From Lampris incognitus (lineage: Eukaryota; Chordata; Actinopteri; Lampriformes; Lampridae), in contig NC_079219.1 of the NCBI RefSeq assembly GCF_029633865.1, positions 57,655,569 to 57,719,568 of the forward strand: 64,000 nt of DNA, written 5' to 3'. The notes beneath the pieces are model-generated. The model was given only the letters and a program-made list of their open reading frames with translations, did not search any database and was not told where the DNA came from. How positions within the stretch are numbered: the first letter of the stretch is position 1; each line of letters starts with the position of its first letter. Positions 1-12,220 of this stretch are shown piece after piece. Position numbers and translations under genes: made by a program.

Positions 1-3000
1 TCTCTGGGCCGTCTGGTGCTGCAGTGTCTCTGCCCCGCCTTGGCCGGCCTGCTGTCTGATGGACTGAAGCCCCACCAGAGCGACCTGATTGCGGGCAGGA
101 GGCCAAATTCCACCTGGGGACTAGTCCAGGCCTCCACCAGGCCAGGTAGGGCATCAAGGAACACGGGGGAAAATTAATATTTTAAGGGCGGCGTGGCGGT
201 CTGTTCCGTTGCCTACCAACATAGGGATCGCCCGGTCGAAACCCCGTGTTGCCTCCGGCTTGGTCAGGAGGTGGGAAGCCGGATGTGGGTGTGTGTCCTG
301 GTCGCTGCACTAGCGCCTCCTCCGGGGCCTCGTGTGTCAAGTCGTTACTACGGGCAAATTTGTTCTTACACACCCATGGAATTTTTTTAGCCCTGAAGAT
401 GGTCTGACAGCCGGCAGCAAAGCATGATGGTTATTTGTAATGCCTTTCTCCTAACATCTACTGTCTACCTCTCCAGGCCTGCGGAGACGTCAGTGTTAGC
501 CAGTCGGCGTCTAAATTCAGGGGTTACCCGGGTTCTACACCGGTTCCCCGAGACAAATTCCAGGGCTAAAAAATCCCATGGGTGTGTAAGACCAAATTTG
601 CCCATAGTAACAACTGATACATGAGACCCCTGGTCGGTTCGGGCGCCTCTTCAGGGAGGAGGAGGGGGAACTGGGGGGGGGGGGTAGGGTGATCCTCCCA
701 CGCGCTACCTCCCCCTGGTGAAACCCCTCACTGTCGGGTGAAAAGAAGCAGCTGGCGACTCCACATGCATGGGAGGAGACATGTGGTAGTCTGCAGCCCT
801 CCCCGGATCGGCAGAGGGGGTGGAGCAGAGACCGGGACGGCTCGGAAGAGTGGAGTGATTGGCCGGATATAACTGGGGAGAAAAAGGGGGGAACAAATAA
901 TAATAATAATAATATTTTAATACATTTTTGTTGTTGTTTATATTTGTGGGAGGTATTTCAGGATTTGAGGCGAGAAGCCCTGGGCTTCTCTTCACTCTCT
1001 TTTCCCCACGGTATCACTCAATACACGTTGATTGGTGTGTCGGGGAACGCGGGAAGAGGTAAAAGAGCCACATTGACGAGATATTGACTGGCTTTTGAGT
1101 GAACAAGCCTGTTGATTTCTTCTCCTCTTTGTAACGTCCAAACTGCTCCCCCGCTGAACAGAGGAGACCACTTGGTAGACAACACCACTTACAGCTTCTG
1201 TCCACATTCCTTTTTCTCCCCTTTTCTCCCCAATTACCCCGCTCTTCCCGAGCCGTCCTGGTCGCTGCTCCTCCCCCTCTGCCGATCCGGGGAGGGCTGC
1301 AGGCTACCACATGTCTCCTCCCATGCATGTGGAGTCGCCAGCCACTTCTTTTCACCTGACAGTGAGGAGTTTCACCAGGGGGACGTCGTGTGTGGGAGGG
1401 TCACACTAGTCCCCCCAGTCCACCCCCCAAACAGGCGCCCCCGATCGACCAGAGGAGGCGTTAGTGCAGCGACCAGGACACACGCCCACATCCGGCTTCC
1501 CACCCGCAGACACGGCCAGTTGTGTCTGTAGGGACGCCCGACCAACACAGAGATTTGAACCACCGATCCCCATGTCGGTAGACAACAGAATAGACCGCCA
1601 CATTTTGACTCTATATGTTTTACACGCTCTTCATAAAGGAGGCCCACTATTCCCTAAATGTACTTATACCGAGATCTCCTTTTTGTGTTGTGTTGTGTAT
1701 TTTTTTGTGAGCGGTTCAAATTCCACACATGTGCAAACTTATGCTTAATCAATAAAACAGATTCTGATGCTCTCTCTCTCTCTCTCTCTCTCCTTGTCTC
1801 TCTCCTTGTCTCTCTCCTTGTCTCTCTCCATCTCCCGCTTTCTTCTCTCCCTCTCCGTCCGTGCTGTCTAGGTCCTCATACCCAGGCGTTGTACAGCCTG
1901 CAGGTTAGAGTTGGAGAGCTGCCTCAGCTCAAACAGAGCAAGCACAGGTTCAACGCCTTCCTCCTCGGCCTGCTCAAGTAAGTCCTGGACTCGATAGCCG
2001 CGCCTTACTGGACGCGAGGAAAGGGTTCAACCCGACGTGTCTGTGAAATTTAACATTGTAGAAACAGGGACAGCATCGCTCGATTACGGTCACTGAATGG
2101 TGCAGCTCTGCTGGCATCCTCTGTGCAAAACGGGGCAGGTCACCGAGGTTATATTGTAGTGTGTGTGTGTGTGTGTGTGTGGGGGGGTTTGCATTCCCAT
2201 CACAAGTCAGAGCTGCCCCAATTATGTCAAAAATGTCTGATTTTTATGACTGGAATCAGGACAAATCTGGGAAGTACATGCACCTCTATGACAGTAGTGA
2301 TAACTAGTGCGTTTGTCTGTGACTTTAATCCACAACAGTCAGTCGTTAAATGTGTGATGCCAGGTCTGTTCCCAGTTGATCAGGGCTTTAAAAGTCTTCT
2401 AGTATGTTCCCGGCTTTACTTGGCCTATTGTGGTTTTTTTTCTTCTTTTGTGTTCCAGCTCCAAGCTTCTGGACTTCTGGCTGTCTCACCTCCAGTCGTG
2501 CAGTGGTAATATTCTGCCGCTTCCACGTAGATTATTTTCATATTTTATAAAAAATATTTTACTAAGTAAGCGTGACCTCTTATCTCTCTTCAGATGTGCT
2601 GGAGACATACTACCGGCCCTCGTCCTTTATGCGTCTGTCCACGACCACCTGCCAGCCTCTGTTCGAGGAACTGCTCCTCCTGCTGCAGCCGCTCAGCCTG
2701 TTGACCTTTAACCTTGACCTGCTCTTCCAGCACCACCACTTAGAGCCAGCCAATCACAGTCCAGAGATTTGCAGCCCGCCCAGTCAGGATCTAGAATTCA
2801 GGCTCTCCCCCCGGGGCTCTCTCTCCAAAGCCCGGGGCAGCAGCTACCTTGAGGGCCTGTCAGAGCTGGACTTTAAAAGCCCTGAGAATGAGGCACCCGG
2901 TGGTAACGAAAGCTCCTCGCATCTGGCCAACCCGGCGGATGGAAGGTCAGGGCAGTCGTCCAGTAGCAATGCAGTGCCCGTGAAGACCCCAGCCAGCGTC

Positions 3001-4021
3001 GTTCAGACAAGTCCGCAGCTGTTGTGGGTCCAGGAGAAGGAGATCGGAGAGTTACCTCCACCTTGTGTTGAGGAGGTCAGCCTCACTCAGCAGGCAGGAC
3101 AGGTAGCCGCCTCTTTGTATTGGTGTGGTCAAGGATGTACGAATTTGGGATCGGCTTTTGTCCGAGTTGGCCACTGCCGCTCTTCTGAGTTTATCTATTT
3201 TTTCACGAACAGGTGATTCAGCAGGGCTGGGGGGCTGTAGTGCGCTGGGGAGGCCAGCTGAGCCAGAACCTGGCTGAGCTGAACCTGTCCGGACCAAAGA
3301 ACCACCAGAAGCAGGAGCTAAACGGTGACCTCCAGGAGCTCCCGGCACAGGCAGGGAGTGACTTTCCTCGGGTTGGCAGTAGTACCGTAGTCCCCTGGGG
3401 TCTGGGGCGGCTCTTTGGAGCAAAAAGCCCCAGCAGTCCATCGGATCACACCGCACAGGCCAGGTGAGCCAACTGTTATGTAGCTCAACAGATGCCCCTG
3501 CTCCCTCTCTTCATCGTCGCCTTTCTCATCTTCTGGTTTTTCTGTTTATCCCTCTCTCTCCGTCTCCTCGGTTACCCCTGCAGGCGTCCCTCTCAGTGGT
3601 TGACTCCCGGTGTCACGGCATTGACCCGTATGGTGAGCAGCAGTTCCACGCCGATGCTGAGGAGGGCAGTACAACCCCAAAAAGGGAACGAGTCAGAGGT
3701 CAATAGAGAGGCGGAGACCATGTATGTGAGGGACAAACCGAAACCACTCAGGTACGCCACATATTTGACTCGGTGATGGTTTCCGCTGTTGCTGTCTGTG
3801 GTCGGGTGTATGCGTTGAACTTTAAAATGGCCGCGCTCTTTTTTTTGTCCTCTAGGTCAGTACGAACACTCTGCGACCATTCTGGATCAGGGTCCGAGCT
3901 CAGCTTCCGCAAGGGGGAGGAACTGGAGGTTTTAGGAGGCGTCGACCCAGACTGGATTCGATGTCGTCAGGGTGATAGAGAGGGGCTGGTACCTATCGGC
4001 TATGCCTCCCTCATCATGTGA
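1..4021 (+). CDS. rusc1: rusc1, RUN and SH3 domain-containing protein 1 (3' part of the gene)
   Basis: Seven exons are visible: 1-145, 1872-1977, 2459-2505, 2594-3102, 3213-3463, 3584-3751 and 3856-4021 (stop TGA). All junctions are GT-AG and all phases agree; the 5' exons lie left of the window. Exons 1-3 and the start of exon 4 encode the C-terminal half of a RUN domain (SLGRLVLQCL, RFNAFLLGLLN, DFWLSHLQSC, ETYYRPSSFM). A long Ser/Pro-rich linker follows. The last exon is an SH3 domain running from VRTLCDH through ELSFRKGEELEVL, DWIRC and GLVPIGYASL. RUN plus C-terminal SH3 is the RUSC1/RUSC2 architecture; these are adaptor proteins of vesicle trafficking and signalling. Assignment to RUSC1 rather than RUSC2 rests on synteny: it lies convergent with ash1l, as in human. 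No break was seen. Confidence 0.88.
186..895 (+). repeat. tRNA-derived SINE, family A, copy 1, split by a small transposon
   Basis: The head has a tRNA-like A box (TGGCGGTCT) and a B box (GGTCGAAACCC here, GGTTCGAATCCC in better copies). The body contains the family-A landmarks GAAGCCGGATGTGGGT, AGTCTGCAGCCCTCCCCGGAT and the end AACTGGGGAGAAAAAGG, then an (AAT)n tail. A terminal-inverted-repeat element at 324-630 interrupts the body. Family A has ten insertions in this window; it lies in an intron of rusc1. Confidence 0.8.
324..630. mobile_element. MITE nested in SINE A copy 1
   Basis: About 307 bp with long imperfect terminal inverted repeats of roughly 70 bp. The left end reads GGGGCCTCGTGTGTCA and the inverted right end GGGGTCTCATGTATCA; both continue through a shared TTACACACCCATGG. 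The SINE body resumes on both sides, which fixes the insertion limits. A GGGCCTC-type end recalls PIF/Harbinger- or ISL2EU-like elements, but no target duplication is clear, so the superfamily is uncertain. Confidence 0.6.
1207..1601 (-). repeat. tRNA-derived SINE, family A, copy 2
   Basis: Reverse-oriented copy. The A-rich tail side (TTTTTCTCCCCTTTTCTCC on plus) is at the left and the tRNA-like head (AATAGACCGCCAC on plus) at the right. Nearly full length, in the same rusc1 intron as copy 1. Confidence 0.8.
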
Positions 4022-5251
4022 CTTTGGCAAGATAGTTGCTGTGGTCATTAAATTCAAAAATTACAAAAAAAAAAAAAAAAAAAAGAGTATTATAGGCAAA
4101 TAGTGAGAGGTTATGGCTGGGCGCCACTACTCTAGAAGGGATAGTTCACGCCGGGTTTGTTGAGGGTTCTGAGTCGAATTCGTAGGCTGCCGAGCCATCT
4201 GCTCCGCTTTGCTTCCTTTAAGAGCGGCTCTCGGCCCTCTCCGCTTTACGAACATATGGGAACTATCTTTGTTCCATCACGATCCGCCCGCTCTGATAGA
4301 ATTAAACCGTCTCTAGCGAGGGGACGTGAGGCGGACGGTCTGGAATTACGACTCGAGTCAAAATTTATGACTACATCCGAGGGGACGAGCGCGTCTTTAG
4401 CTCCCCCGAAGCGGCGTGGCCTATCCCTTCGGACGCCTTTCCTTCGGTGTCCACCTCCCCCGTCGAGCCACGGCGCTGCAGATCTGAAAACGACCCCGGC
4501 AGGATGGTGCGGATCAACCGTTCCCTCGCTGTAGCGGATCCAAGGGTTTTCAGACCGGCGGCTGGCTGCTTTCGAGGGGAGGGGGAGGGGGGCAGCGGAC
4601 GGCTTGGCTGGCCAGACTGATTCCCTCAGCCGTCTGCGGGGGAGGGGGGGGGGGAGGGGGGAGGGAGGAGGTTTTTGGCCGGCGGGCCGTCGAGCGGAGA
4701 AAGCCGTGTTAGAGTACTGGGCCGTAGCTCCTGTAGTGATGTAGTGAACTGTAGCCGTGTCCCGTGTCCCAGTGCCCCCGTTGACCTCTCACCCCTCCGT
4801 CCCCCCTGATTCCCGTGCGTTTGACATCTCCTTGCCACTATATTTGATTGTATAAATATACATACAAAATATATATATATATATATATAGATATGAAAAG
4901 AGATGGATTTTAACAGGATAAATAGAAAGATGGAAAGTAGTGAAGCGAACCGCTCTATTTGACTCGATCGACGCTTCCTTTCCCCCCCCCCTCACGTCCC
5001 CCCCGGGCGGCGGCCCTAAACTCACTTCCAGCGGTGTCACGCGTGCAGGGCGGCGAGGCCTACGCGTGTTTTTGTTTGTCGGTGTGAAAATCCGGTGGCT
5101 TCTTCCCCCTGTGTGCTTCCCCGTATCGCCCGGTGGTCTCGGCGGCATATACCCCGACCACACCACGCAGTGCTGTGAACGCCAGAAATAAATGTATCTA
5201 TCCCCCCACCCACCCACACACACACACACACACATATATACTTATATATAC

Positions 5252-5293
<42 letters not shown>

Positions 5294-6890
5294 GATTACG
5301 TCCTACCAGACGGCAGGATGCTGCAAGCGGTCCTGTGGCCCGGGTCTTGCTACTCCTCCGCACCCTCACGGACCCTTAGTTCTAGGCTAGGCGTCGGAAA
5401 AATAGATGCTCGTTAACGTCACACATCTCAGCTCTCCTGCAGCGGCGGCGGCGGTCCGGACCCCCCCCCCCCCGAGTTAAAGCAGAAAAAAAAACCCCAA
5501 AAAAACAAACGTTACTCCCTGCCGTGTGTCGTTCACGTCGCCGCGAAACCTGTTGACTTGCTGACAACCTCTCATACCTCGGCTCTTGCGTTTCACCCGT
5601 CCTGCCACGTTCGGTTCGGCCGGCCTCCGGTGCGTGTTAGCGGTAGCGTTAATTAGACGTGGTAGCTCGTGCAAGTGCCAATATGTCGATGTTGATTCCG
5701 GTGTAAAGTGGCATTACGGTCGTTTGTGTGATCTTTCGGTTCCTTTCGGCAGACGTGGTATTTTTTGACTATGCACATGTTAAGTTTCTGTGTGACTCGA
5801 AAGCCATTTCTTTGTTAGCCAGTTACATTTTTCAAGTTTCTTATTTAACGCCAAGTTCACCTCTGAAGCCTCTTTCAAGGATACGAAACTTGAAAATGGT
5901 CACTTTTTGCAGACGAGCACGCCGTTAATTGGCCCGGAAAGGCCGACGCGACATAAGGAAAACCAACAACGTGTAATTTGCCAGCACAATACCACACTAA
6001 AGTCTTGCTATTTACCAGCTAAGTAAGGCTCGTCGCCTGAAAGGCTCCTTTATGTCGTCGCGCTAATACGGTGCAGCATGAGACTGATGTCGCTATGGCA
6101 ACGGTACGGGGATGGTGGGAACGACGTTAGCCGCCGTAACCGAGATGAATGCTCATAATTGATACCTGAGAGGCACAATAAGCCTGCATCCCGGCTGCCG
6201 TTAAGCAGACGAGGCCTAAATTGCTGCGAGAGGCGTCTGCGGCGATCTAGACAAACGGCCGGAGTTGGAAATTTCAATTTGTACACGTTTGTGTTGACGA
6301 TGCCTTGTGTGTGTTTTTTTGTTTTCCTTCTTCATCCAAATGTATCGTAAGAATATGGTGTAAATGCATTTTGGGTTTTTTTTGTTAAACCTATCGGTGT
6401 ACCGTTTATTCGTGTTGAGGTTTCTGAAAGGTATGTCTCCCTGTTTGACCCCGCTAGTCAAGTCAAGTCTCTCTCTTTCTATTTATCGATCTGGGGCCGT
6501 GTGTGTGTGTGTGTGTGTTTGTGTGCGTGCGTGTGTGTGTGTGTGCGCGTGCATGTGTGTGTGTGGGTGACGTGACTGTGTGCAGACACGTGTGAGCACA
6601 TTCAGCTGTCAGCATATCTGCGTGTTCCCTTATAGCTGTGGATGTATGCACTTGCTCGTGTAGCAGTAGATTCTGTAGCTCTGGTTCTCCCTCCCTCTCC
6701 CTCCCCCCCCCTCTCTCTCTCCCTCCCCCTCCCTCTCGCTCGCTCTGATGTCATCTAGCCTACCCTCCAGACATACCCTGTACCCTACTGTTGCATATAG
6801 TACAGTGCCCCTGCAGTGTCCGTCACTGTTCCAGCTCCTGCATGTGCTTGTTTGTAAATACATCCAATAAACTGATCAGTATGAACCACA
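4022..6890 (+). other. Probable rusc1 3' UTR
   Basis: No coding exon was found on either strand. An ATTAAA at 4047-4052 is followed by an A-tract at 4066-4084, and a canonical AATAAA at 6866-6871 is followed by GT-rich sequence. rusc1 could therefore end near 4070 or near 6890. The stretch holds an open plus-strand frame at 4157-4534 with no recognisable domain, A/T and CA/TA/GA microsatellites (4866-4890, 5214-5293), a C-tract (5459-5473) and a (GT)n block (6498-6566). Assignment to the UTR is inference. Confidence 0.45.
6866..6871 (+). promoter_or_regulatory. Candidate polyadenylation signal, distal rusc1
   Basis: AATAAA followed within about 35 bases by a T/GT-rich run, the usual arrangement of a vertebrate cleavage site. 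It is the best plus-strand signal between the rusc1 stop codon and the convergent ash1l gene. Confidence 0.45.
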
Positions 6891-8261
6891 CGCCTGGTGC
6901 TGTCGGACTCGTGTGTTTTTTGGACCCGCAGGCCGAGCGGCGCCGGCTCATTGCGCAGCCAGCCGTTATGCACACCCGCCTCAAAAAAGGGCAAGCTTTC
7001 AAAAAAATCAAATCAAATCACAAACGGGACCGCCTCCTTCCCCCTAACCAAGCGAGTGGAAAAGGACGCCGGGGCTGCACCTTTCTGCCGGCTCGCCACC
7101 GCCACCCGGGGGGGGGGGGGGGAGACGAGATGCGCTTCAGAGGCAGCGAACTGCAAAACACTTCTGATGGCTTACTAATTTTTGCTGCAGTCTCCCTTAC
7201 ATGCTCCCTGTTAATCCCCCCTCCCCTCCCCTCCCTCCCTCCCCCACCCCAAACCCCCCGCCTTTTGCCCGGATCCGAAGATCCTACGGCTCCCAAGGAT
7301 GCAGTGGAGGGCAGCCAATCTCCAGAGTGAGCTGCAGCCCCCCCCTCCACCCCCACCCACCCATCTTGTACTGGCGTGCTTTTCATAACAACCTCCATTG
7401 TGGGTCATTACGGAGGACAACACAGCTTGACATGTTCAATCTCGCGCCACTAGATAGCACTGTTAGCACAAGCTAATTAATGTCACTGCAGTGAATTCCA
7501 CCTCCTCCTCCTCCTCCTCCTCCCAAACCCCAACCCCTAGCCCCAGCCCCCCAGCCCCCAGCATGCAGGAAGTCGTGCGAAATGACCTCACGGTGTTCGG
7601 CTGTAGACGTGAAATGCGTTTATTGTCATGGATATAGGAGGCAAAAAAAAAAAAGTTCCGGGTTTGGACATTCAATGGCAAATCGAGATATAACTGGTTT
7701 CTTTTTCGATAAAGTTTTTTTTTTTTTGTTTTTTTTTTCAGATGCACATTATCAGAGAGGCAATAAGCAAAGGTTACATTTCATGCTAACTAGATAAATA
7801 ACTCTTTATGCGGAACCTTTGCTATAAAGTTAATCATCCACTGGCAATAATGTAGTGCTTTTTAGTTAAAAAAAGGAAAGGGGGGAGGGGGGGATATACA
7901 TACGATATGTAAACAAGTCAAAGAAATTGCACTTTTTTCTTCTTCTTCTTCTTCTGTTTTTTTTTGTTTGTTTTTTTTGGGTGGCTCTTCCTCAGGAGCC
8001 ACACTACACTAAAACAAGAGCTGAATCCTAACACGGAAAACCGCAACTAAGAGCTGTGACCTGCCACCGACTGTCCGACCGGCGGCGGAAAACCCTACGC
8101 CGAACTAAAGAGAGACAAACTAGGTCTTCTAGAAAAGACTCCATACAATCATAGTCCGTTTGTTTCGAAGAGAACTAGTTCTATAACGTGGTACTGGTCA
8201 GATATTTCATCTATTAAAAGAACAAACTGAGCAAAACCAAGGCTGTTTGATCATGTTAACT

Positions 8262-9215
8262 CGCCCGTAACCCAGGTAGTATTACGTGCTGTATAATACT
8301 ATGTGTTACATGTAGTATTACCTGCTGTATAATACTATGTGTTACATGTAGTATTATGTGCTGTATAATACTGTGTTACATGTAGTATTATGTGGTGTAT
8401 AATACTATGTGTTACATGTAGTATTATGTGCTGTATAATACTATGTGTTACATGTAGTATTACGTGCTGTATAATACTATGTGTTACATGTAGTATAATA
8501 CTATGTGTTACATGTAGTATAATACTATGTGTTACATGTAGTATTATGTGGTGTATAATACTATGTGTTACATGTAGTATTACGTGCTGTATAACACTAT
8601 GTGTTACATGTAGTATTACGTGCTGTATAATACTATGTGTAACATGTAGTATTACGTGGTGTATAATACTATGTTACATGTAGTATTACGTGCTGTATAA
8701 TACTATGTTTTACATGTAGTATTATGTCCTGTATAATACTATGTGTTACATGTAGTATTATGTGGTGTATAATACTATGTGTTACATGTAGTATTATGTG
8801 CTGTATAATACTATGTGTTACATGTAGTATTATGTGGTGTATAATACTATGTGTTACATGTAGTATTATGTCCTGTATAATACTATGTGTTACATGTAGT
8901 ATTATGTGGTGTATAATACTATGTGTTACATGTAGTATTATGTGCTGTATAATACTATGTGTTACATGTAGTATTACGTGGTGTATAACACTATGTGTTA
9001 CATGTAGTATTACGTGGTGTATAATACTATGTGTTACATGTAGTATTATGTGGTGTATAATACTATGTGTTACATGTAGTATTATGTGGTGTATAATACT
9101 ATGTGTTACATGTAGTATTATGTGGTGTATAATACTACGTGTTACATGTCGTATTATGTGGTGTATAATACTACGTGTTACATGTAGTAATATGTGGTGT
9201 GTAATACTACGTGTT
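8262..9215. repeat. Minisatellite, 36-bp hairpin unit
   Basis: About 26 tandem copies of a 36-bp unit with occasional 24-bp short units (near 8490-8530). Each unit contains AGTATTAT, a 7-base spacer and ATAATACT, so every unit can fold into an 8-bp-stem hairpin. Because 36 and 24 are multiples of three, long open frames run through on both strands (Cys/Ile-rich on plus, His/Ile-rich on minus). I regard these as artefacts. Confidence 0.9.
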
Positions 9216-10506
9216 ATTACACGCTGGAGGGGATATAGCGGGGGAACGGCCCGGCCTCTTATGTACATTCACACGGCGCTGGAACGCTATGCGGCCCCCT
9301 CCGCCGGTGGGACTGAGCGGAGTAGCCAGACGCTCCTACGACGAAGGGACCTACTGTCAAAAAACCTGTACAGGAAAATAACCTCCAACCCCTAAAATAT
9401 TCACAACTTAAAAAACAAACCCAACAAAAAAAAACAACACAAAGCAAACAACCGAACCCAAAAAAAAATAAAAAATAAAATAAAAGAAGAACGTAAAAGG
9501 ATGTCCATATCACGGGAGATATTGCTTTTTAAAAGACTGCATGAACTCGTACACGATACAACATGGCACTTCTACAGAGCATTGGCCAAATTTTGCCCCC
9601 CCCACCCCTCTCCCCCCCTCACGCCCCCCCCACCACCCCCCCCCCCACGACCCGGACATTCTGATTGTCGATGCCCCGTCAGGAGCAAAGAACCAAGCAT
9701 TCTCGAAGGCAGCCCGAAGTAAACAAAAACCACATCGACCGTCCCCCAACCCCATCGTCGCCCCCCGACCCCACGTAGGAGACCCGGCCCGAAAACACTC
9801 GACGACGCACACGTTCCTACCTAGCTCGCCTACTAATATACCGAGCGGGCTGTCTCGAGCACAAAGTACTCGATTCCGCTGTCGTTGTTTCTTTTTTTCC
9901 ATCTCGAAAATAACCTCTTTCTACAAACCTCATTAGAAATTCTATTGCGGTCGCGCCAAAATTCCAGCCGAGCGCCCCCCCCGCCCCCCCCCCCACCACC
10001 ACCACCCACCCTCACCCATTCCCTGGCGGATAGCGGGAACTCGCCGGGTAGGGTTAAGAGAGCGCGGCGCTGTCCGGACAGTTCTGAAGGGGCTCCCCAA
10101 ACTCCCCGTTCCCCCTTCCCCACACCGGCACGGGTGGTAACGAACGACCGGACTCTTGAAAGATAAAGGAATAAAACGGGGCGAGTCGTTCTGACCTCTG
10201 GAGGCCCGAGCCGGGCTTTTCGCTTTTTTTGTCCTTGTGGACGGGGGGGGTGGGGGGGGGTGGGGGTGGGGGGGGGCGCGCTCCTTGCTTCTTGGAAACG
10301 CGGGAGCCGGAAAACTTAAAAAGTACCGTACGGTTAACATGTCCGCTAGCAATCTCCGAGCACCGTCTCTCTGCCCGTTTGCTTAAGGTGCCAAAGTAAG
10401 GGCGTTCATTTTGTGTGTGTGTGCGCGTGTGTGTGCGTGCGTGTGTTGTGTGTTTGTCCAAGTGTTTAAAGTGTTTCCACTTAACATGCAGTCTTTAGTG
10501 TGCTGC

Positions 10507-10512
10507 TTTATT
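10507..10512 (-). promoter_or_regulatory. Candidate ash1l polyadenylation signal
   Basis: AATAAA on the minus strand, about 1.7 kb downstream of the predicted stop at 12221 and before the convergent rusc1 signal. Others exist (for example near 7618), so the true end is unknown. Confidence 0.3.
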
Positions 10513-10939
10513 CAGCACTAGTGCAAATTCATTTGAGCTGGTCTGCTTCTTTCAGCCAGGACAGTCTTTCTCTGTGTCCGTCATCCTTTGCCTCGTGGAC
10601 AAAAGGACGTGTTGCCATGGTTTCCTCCTCGGTGCGATGCCCTTCAGAGCAGTTGGGTTCAAACAGACGCATCTGCGCGTGAGACTTCTTTAAGTATATT
10701 TTCTTTCGCCGTCATTCCGCGAGTCTTCTCCCTCGTTCGTTTCTACGGCCAACGGCGCTGCGGTGTTTCAATGCCCCCCCCTACTGTCCATCTGTCCAAC
10801 GGGGGCCGGGTGGGGCGGGGGCGGGGGCGGGGTCGGGGGCGTTTGGTCCCATTCCTGGAGTGGTCCAACCTGAAATGGAGACGAGAGACGATCAGTCGCA
10901 AAAATCAGTCAAACCCTCCACATCACTACTTCCTGTTTA

Positions 10940-12129
10940 TTTATTTTTCTTTTGGGACCCCCCCCTTTCTCCCCCAATTGTACCCGGCCAGTTACCCCCA
11001 CTCTCCCGAGCCGTCCCGGTCGCGATATTATGAACCCTACATAGGCCTCGCCAAAATCCCGTTTCTGGCTTTGTCACGTGTGCGCCACCGTAGCAACGCG
11101 AAAATATGTTGTTATGGGGTTAGCGCTCATCAAGGAAACGCTGTACACCCACAATTTAACCTGTCTAAGTTATCCACAATCAACATTAATATAATACCAA
11201 TAACGTATCCAAGGAGCAGAGGCAGACCTTGTAACCTAAAATTGTTAGGTTAGTCAACTTAAGGCTATTCTTTCCCTCACAATCATAATTTCAACCCCAT
11301 GGTTCACTTTTTAGACGATTCATAAGTTATGTAACTTAATATTTGGATTATTTTTAATCAAAACCAAAAATAATCTAGACTTCCTGCTTAATTTCGTTTT
11401 CAGGGCAAACACTTAAATCATAAGACAAACATCCTAGTCATGTCTTTCACTTCATTTACCAGAAAGTTTACATTTTCTACTATTAGCCTAGGCCTATAGT
11501 GTATAGTGCACAGTGTTGTATAAAGAAGGCCTGCTGAAAAGCTATAGGCTACTTGGGTAAAAGTAATGAAGTATCAGACATCGAAACTACTCAAGTTTCA
11601 ATGAGCAATGAGGATCATGAACAGAGGAGAGCACAGCTAACGTTAGCTTTGCTTCGCACCGAGTTGATAGTTGATTGTTTCCTTAGCAACGCAGCGGAAA
11701 TCCGGCGTCCGTTCGCGAGATTTGGGACAGGGTACGGGATTTTGGCGAGGGCTATGTAGGGTTCATAATATCGCGTCCCGGTCGCTGCTCCACTCCGCCC
11801 CCCCTCTTGTCGATCCGGGGAGGGCTGCAGACTACCACATGCCTCCTCCCATACGTGTGGAGTCGCCAGCCGCATCTTTTCACCCGACAGTGAGGAGTTT
11901 CACCGGGGGGGGGGGGAACGTAGCGCGTGGGAGGATCACGCTATTTCCCCCCAGTTCCCCCCCTGAACAGGCGCCTCAACCGACCAGAGGAGGCGCTAGT
12001 GCGGTGACCAGGACGCACGCCCACATCTGGCTTCCCACCCGCAGACGCGGCCAACTGTGTCTGCGGGGACGCCCGACCAAGCCGGAGGCGACGCGGAGAT
12101 TCGAACCGCCGACCGCCGCGCCACCCCCT
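10940..12129 (-). repeat. tRNA-derived SINE, family A, copy 3, split by a TIR element
   Basis: A reverse-oriented SINE flanked by a perfect 15-bp target duplication (ACTACTTCCTGTTTA at 10925-10939 and 12130-12144). The SINE sequence stops at about 11021 and resumes at about 11775, around a younger transposon. It probably lies in the 3' UTR region of ash1l. Confidence 0.85.
11022..11774. mobile_element. Non-autonomous DNA transposon (Mutator-like?) nested in SINE A copy 3
   Basis: A 753-bp AT-rich insert with about 40-bp near-perfect terminal inverted repeats; both ends read GCGATATTATGAACCCTACA when taken inward. The SINE word GTCCCGGTC is repeated on both sides, a target duplication of 9-11 bp depending on where the repeat edge is drawn. 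That length suits Mutator-like elements better than hAT. There is no transposase-like frame. Confidence 0.75.
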
Positions 12130-12220
12130 ACTACTTCCTGTTTACGACTCTCTCCATCTGCGTTTCCCCCCCCCCCGACCTCGCCGCACCGCTTCACGCT
12201 CGGCTCACCTCTGTCTCGGC

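Larger units (their letters stand above)
6891..12220. other. Convergent rusc1/ash1l spacer, including probable ash1l 3' UTR
   Basis: No coding exon was found in 5.3 kb. It holds the 36-bp minisatellite, SINE A copy 3 with its nested element, and an unusual density of C/G homopolymers (around 7106, 9599-9650, 9977-10010, 10240-10275). A minus-strand AATAAA (plus TTTATT at 10507-10512) lies about 1.7 kb past the ash1l stop codon and is a plausible end of that transcript. In an intact ASH1L the bromodomain, PHD and BAH exons should fall here or just to the right; none was seen. Confidence 0.5.

Noticed and set aside
4157-4534. 125-codon plus-strand frame after rusc1
   Set aside because: No domain or splice signals; lies in the probable rusc1 3' UTR.
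8390-9395. Long Cys/Ile-rich and His/Ile-rich frames on both strands
   Set aside because: Artefact of a 36-bp tandem repeat whose unit is a multiple of three.
10590-10700. Short minus-strand frame (FEPNCSEGHRTEEE) as a possible ash1l C-terminal exon
   Set aside because: No match to ASH1L and no supporting splice acceptor; the phase-consistent stop at 12221 lies upstream.
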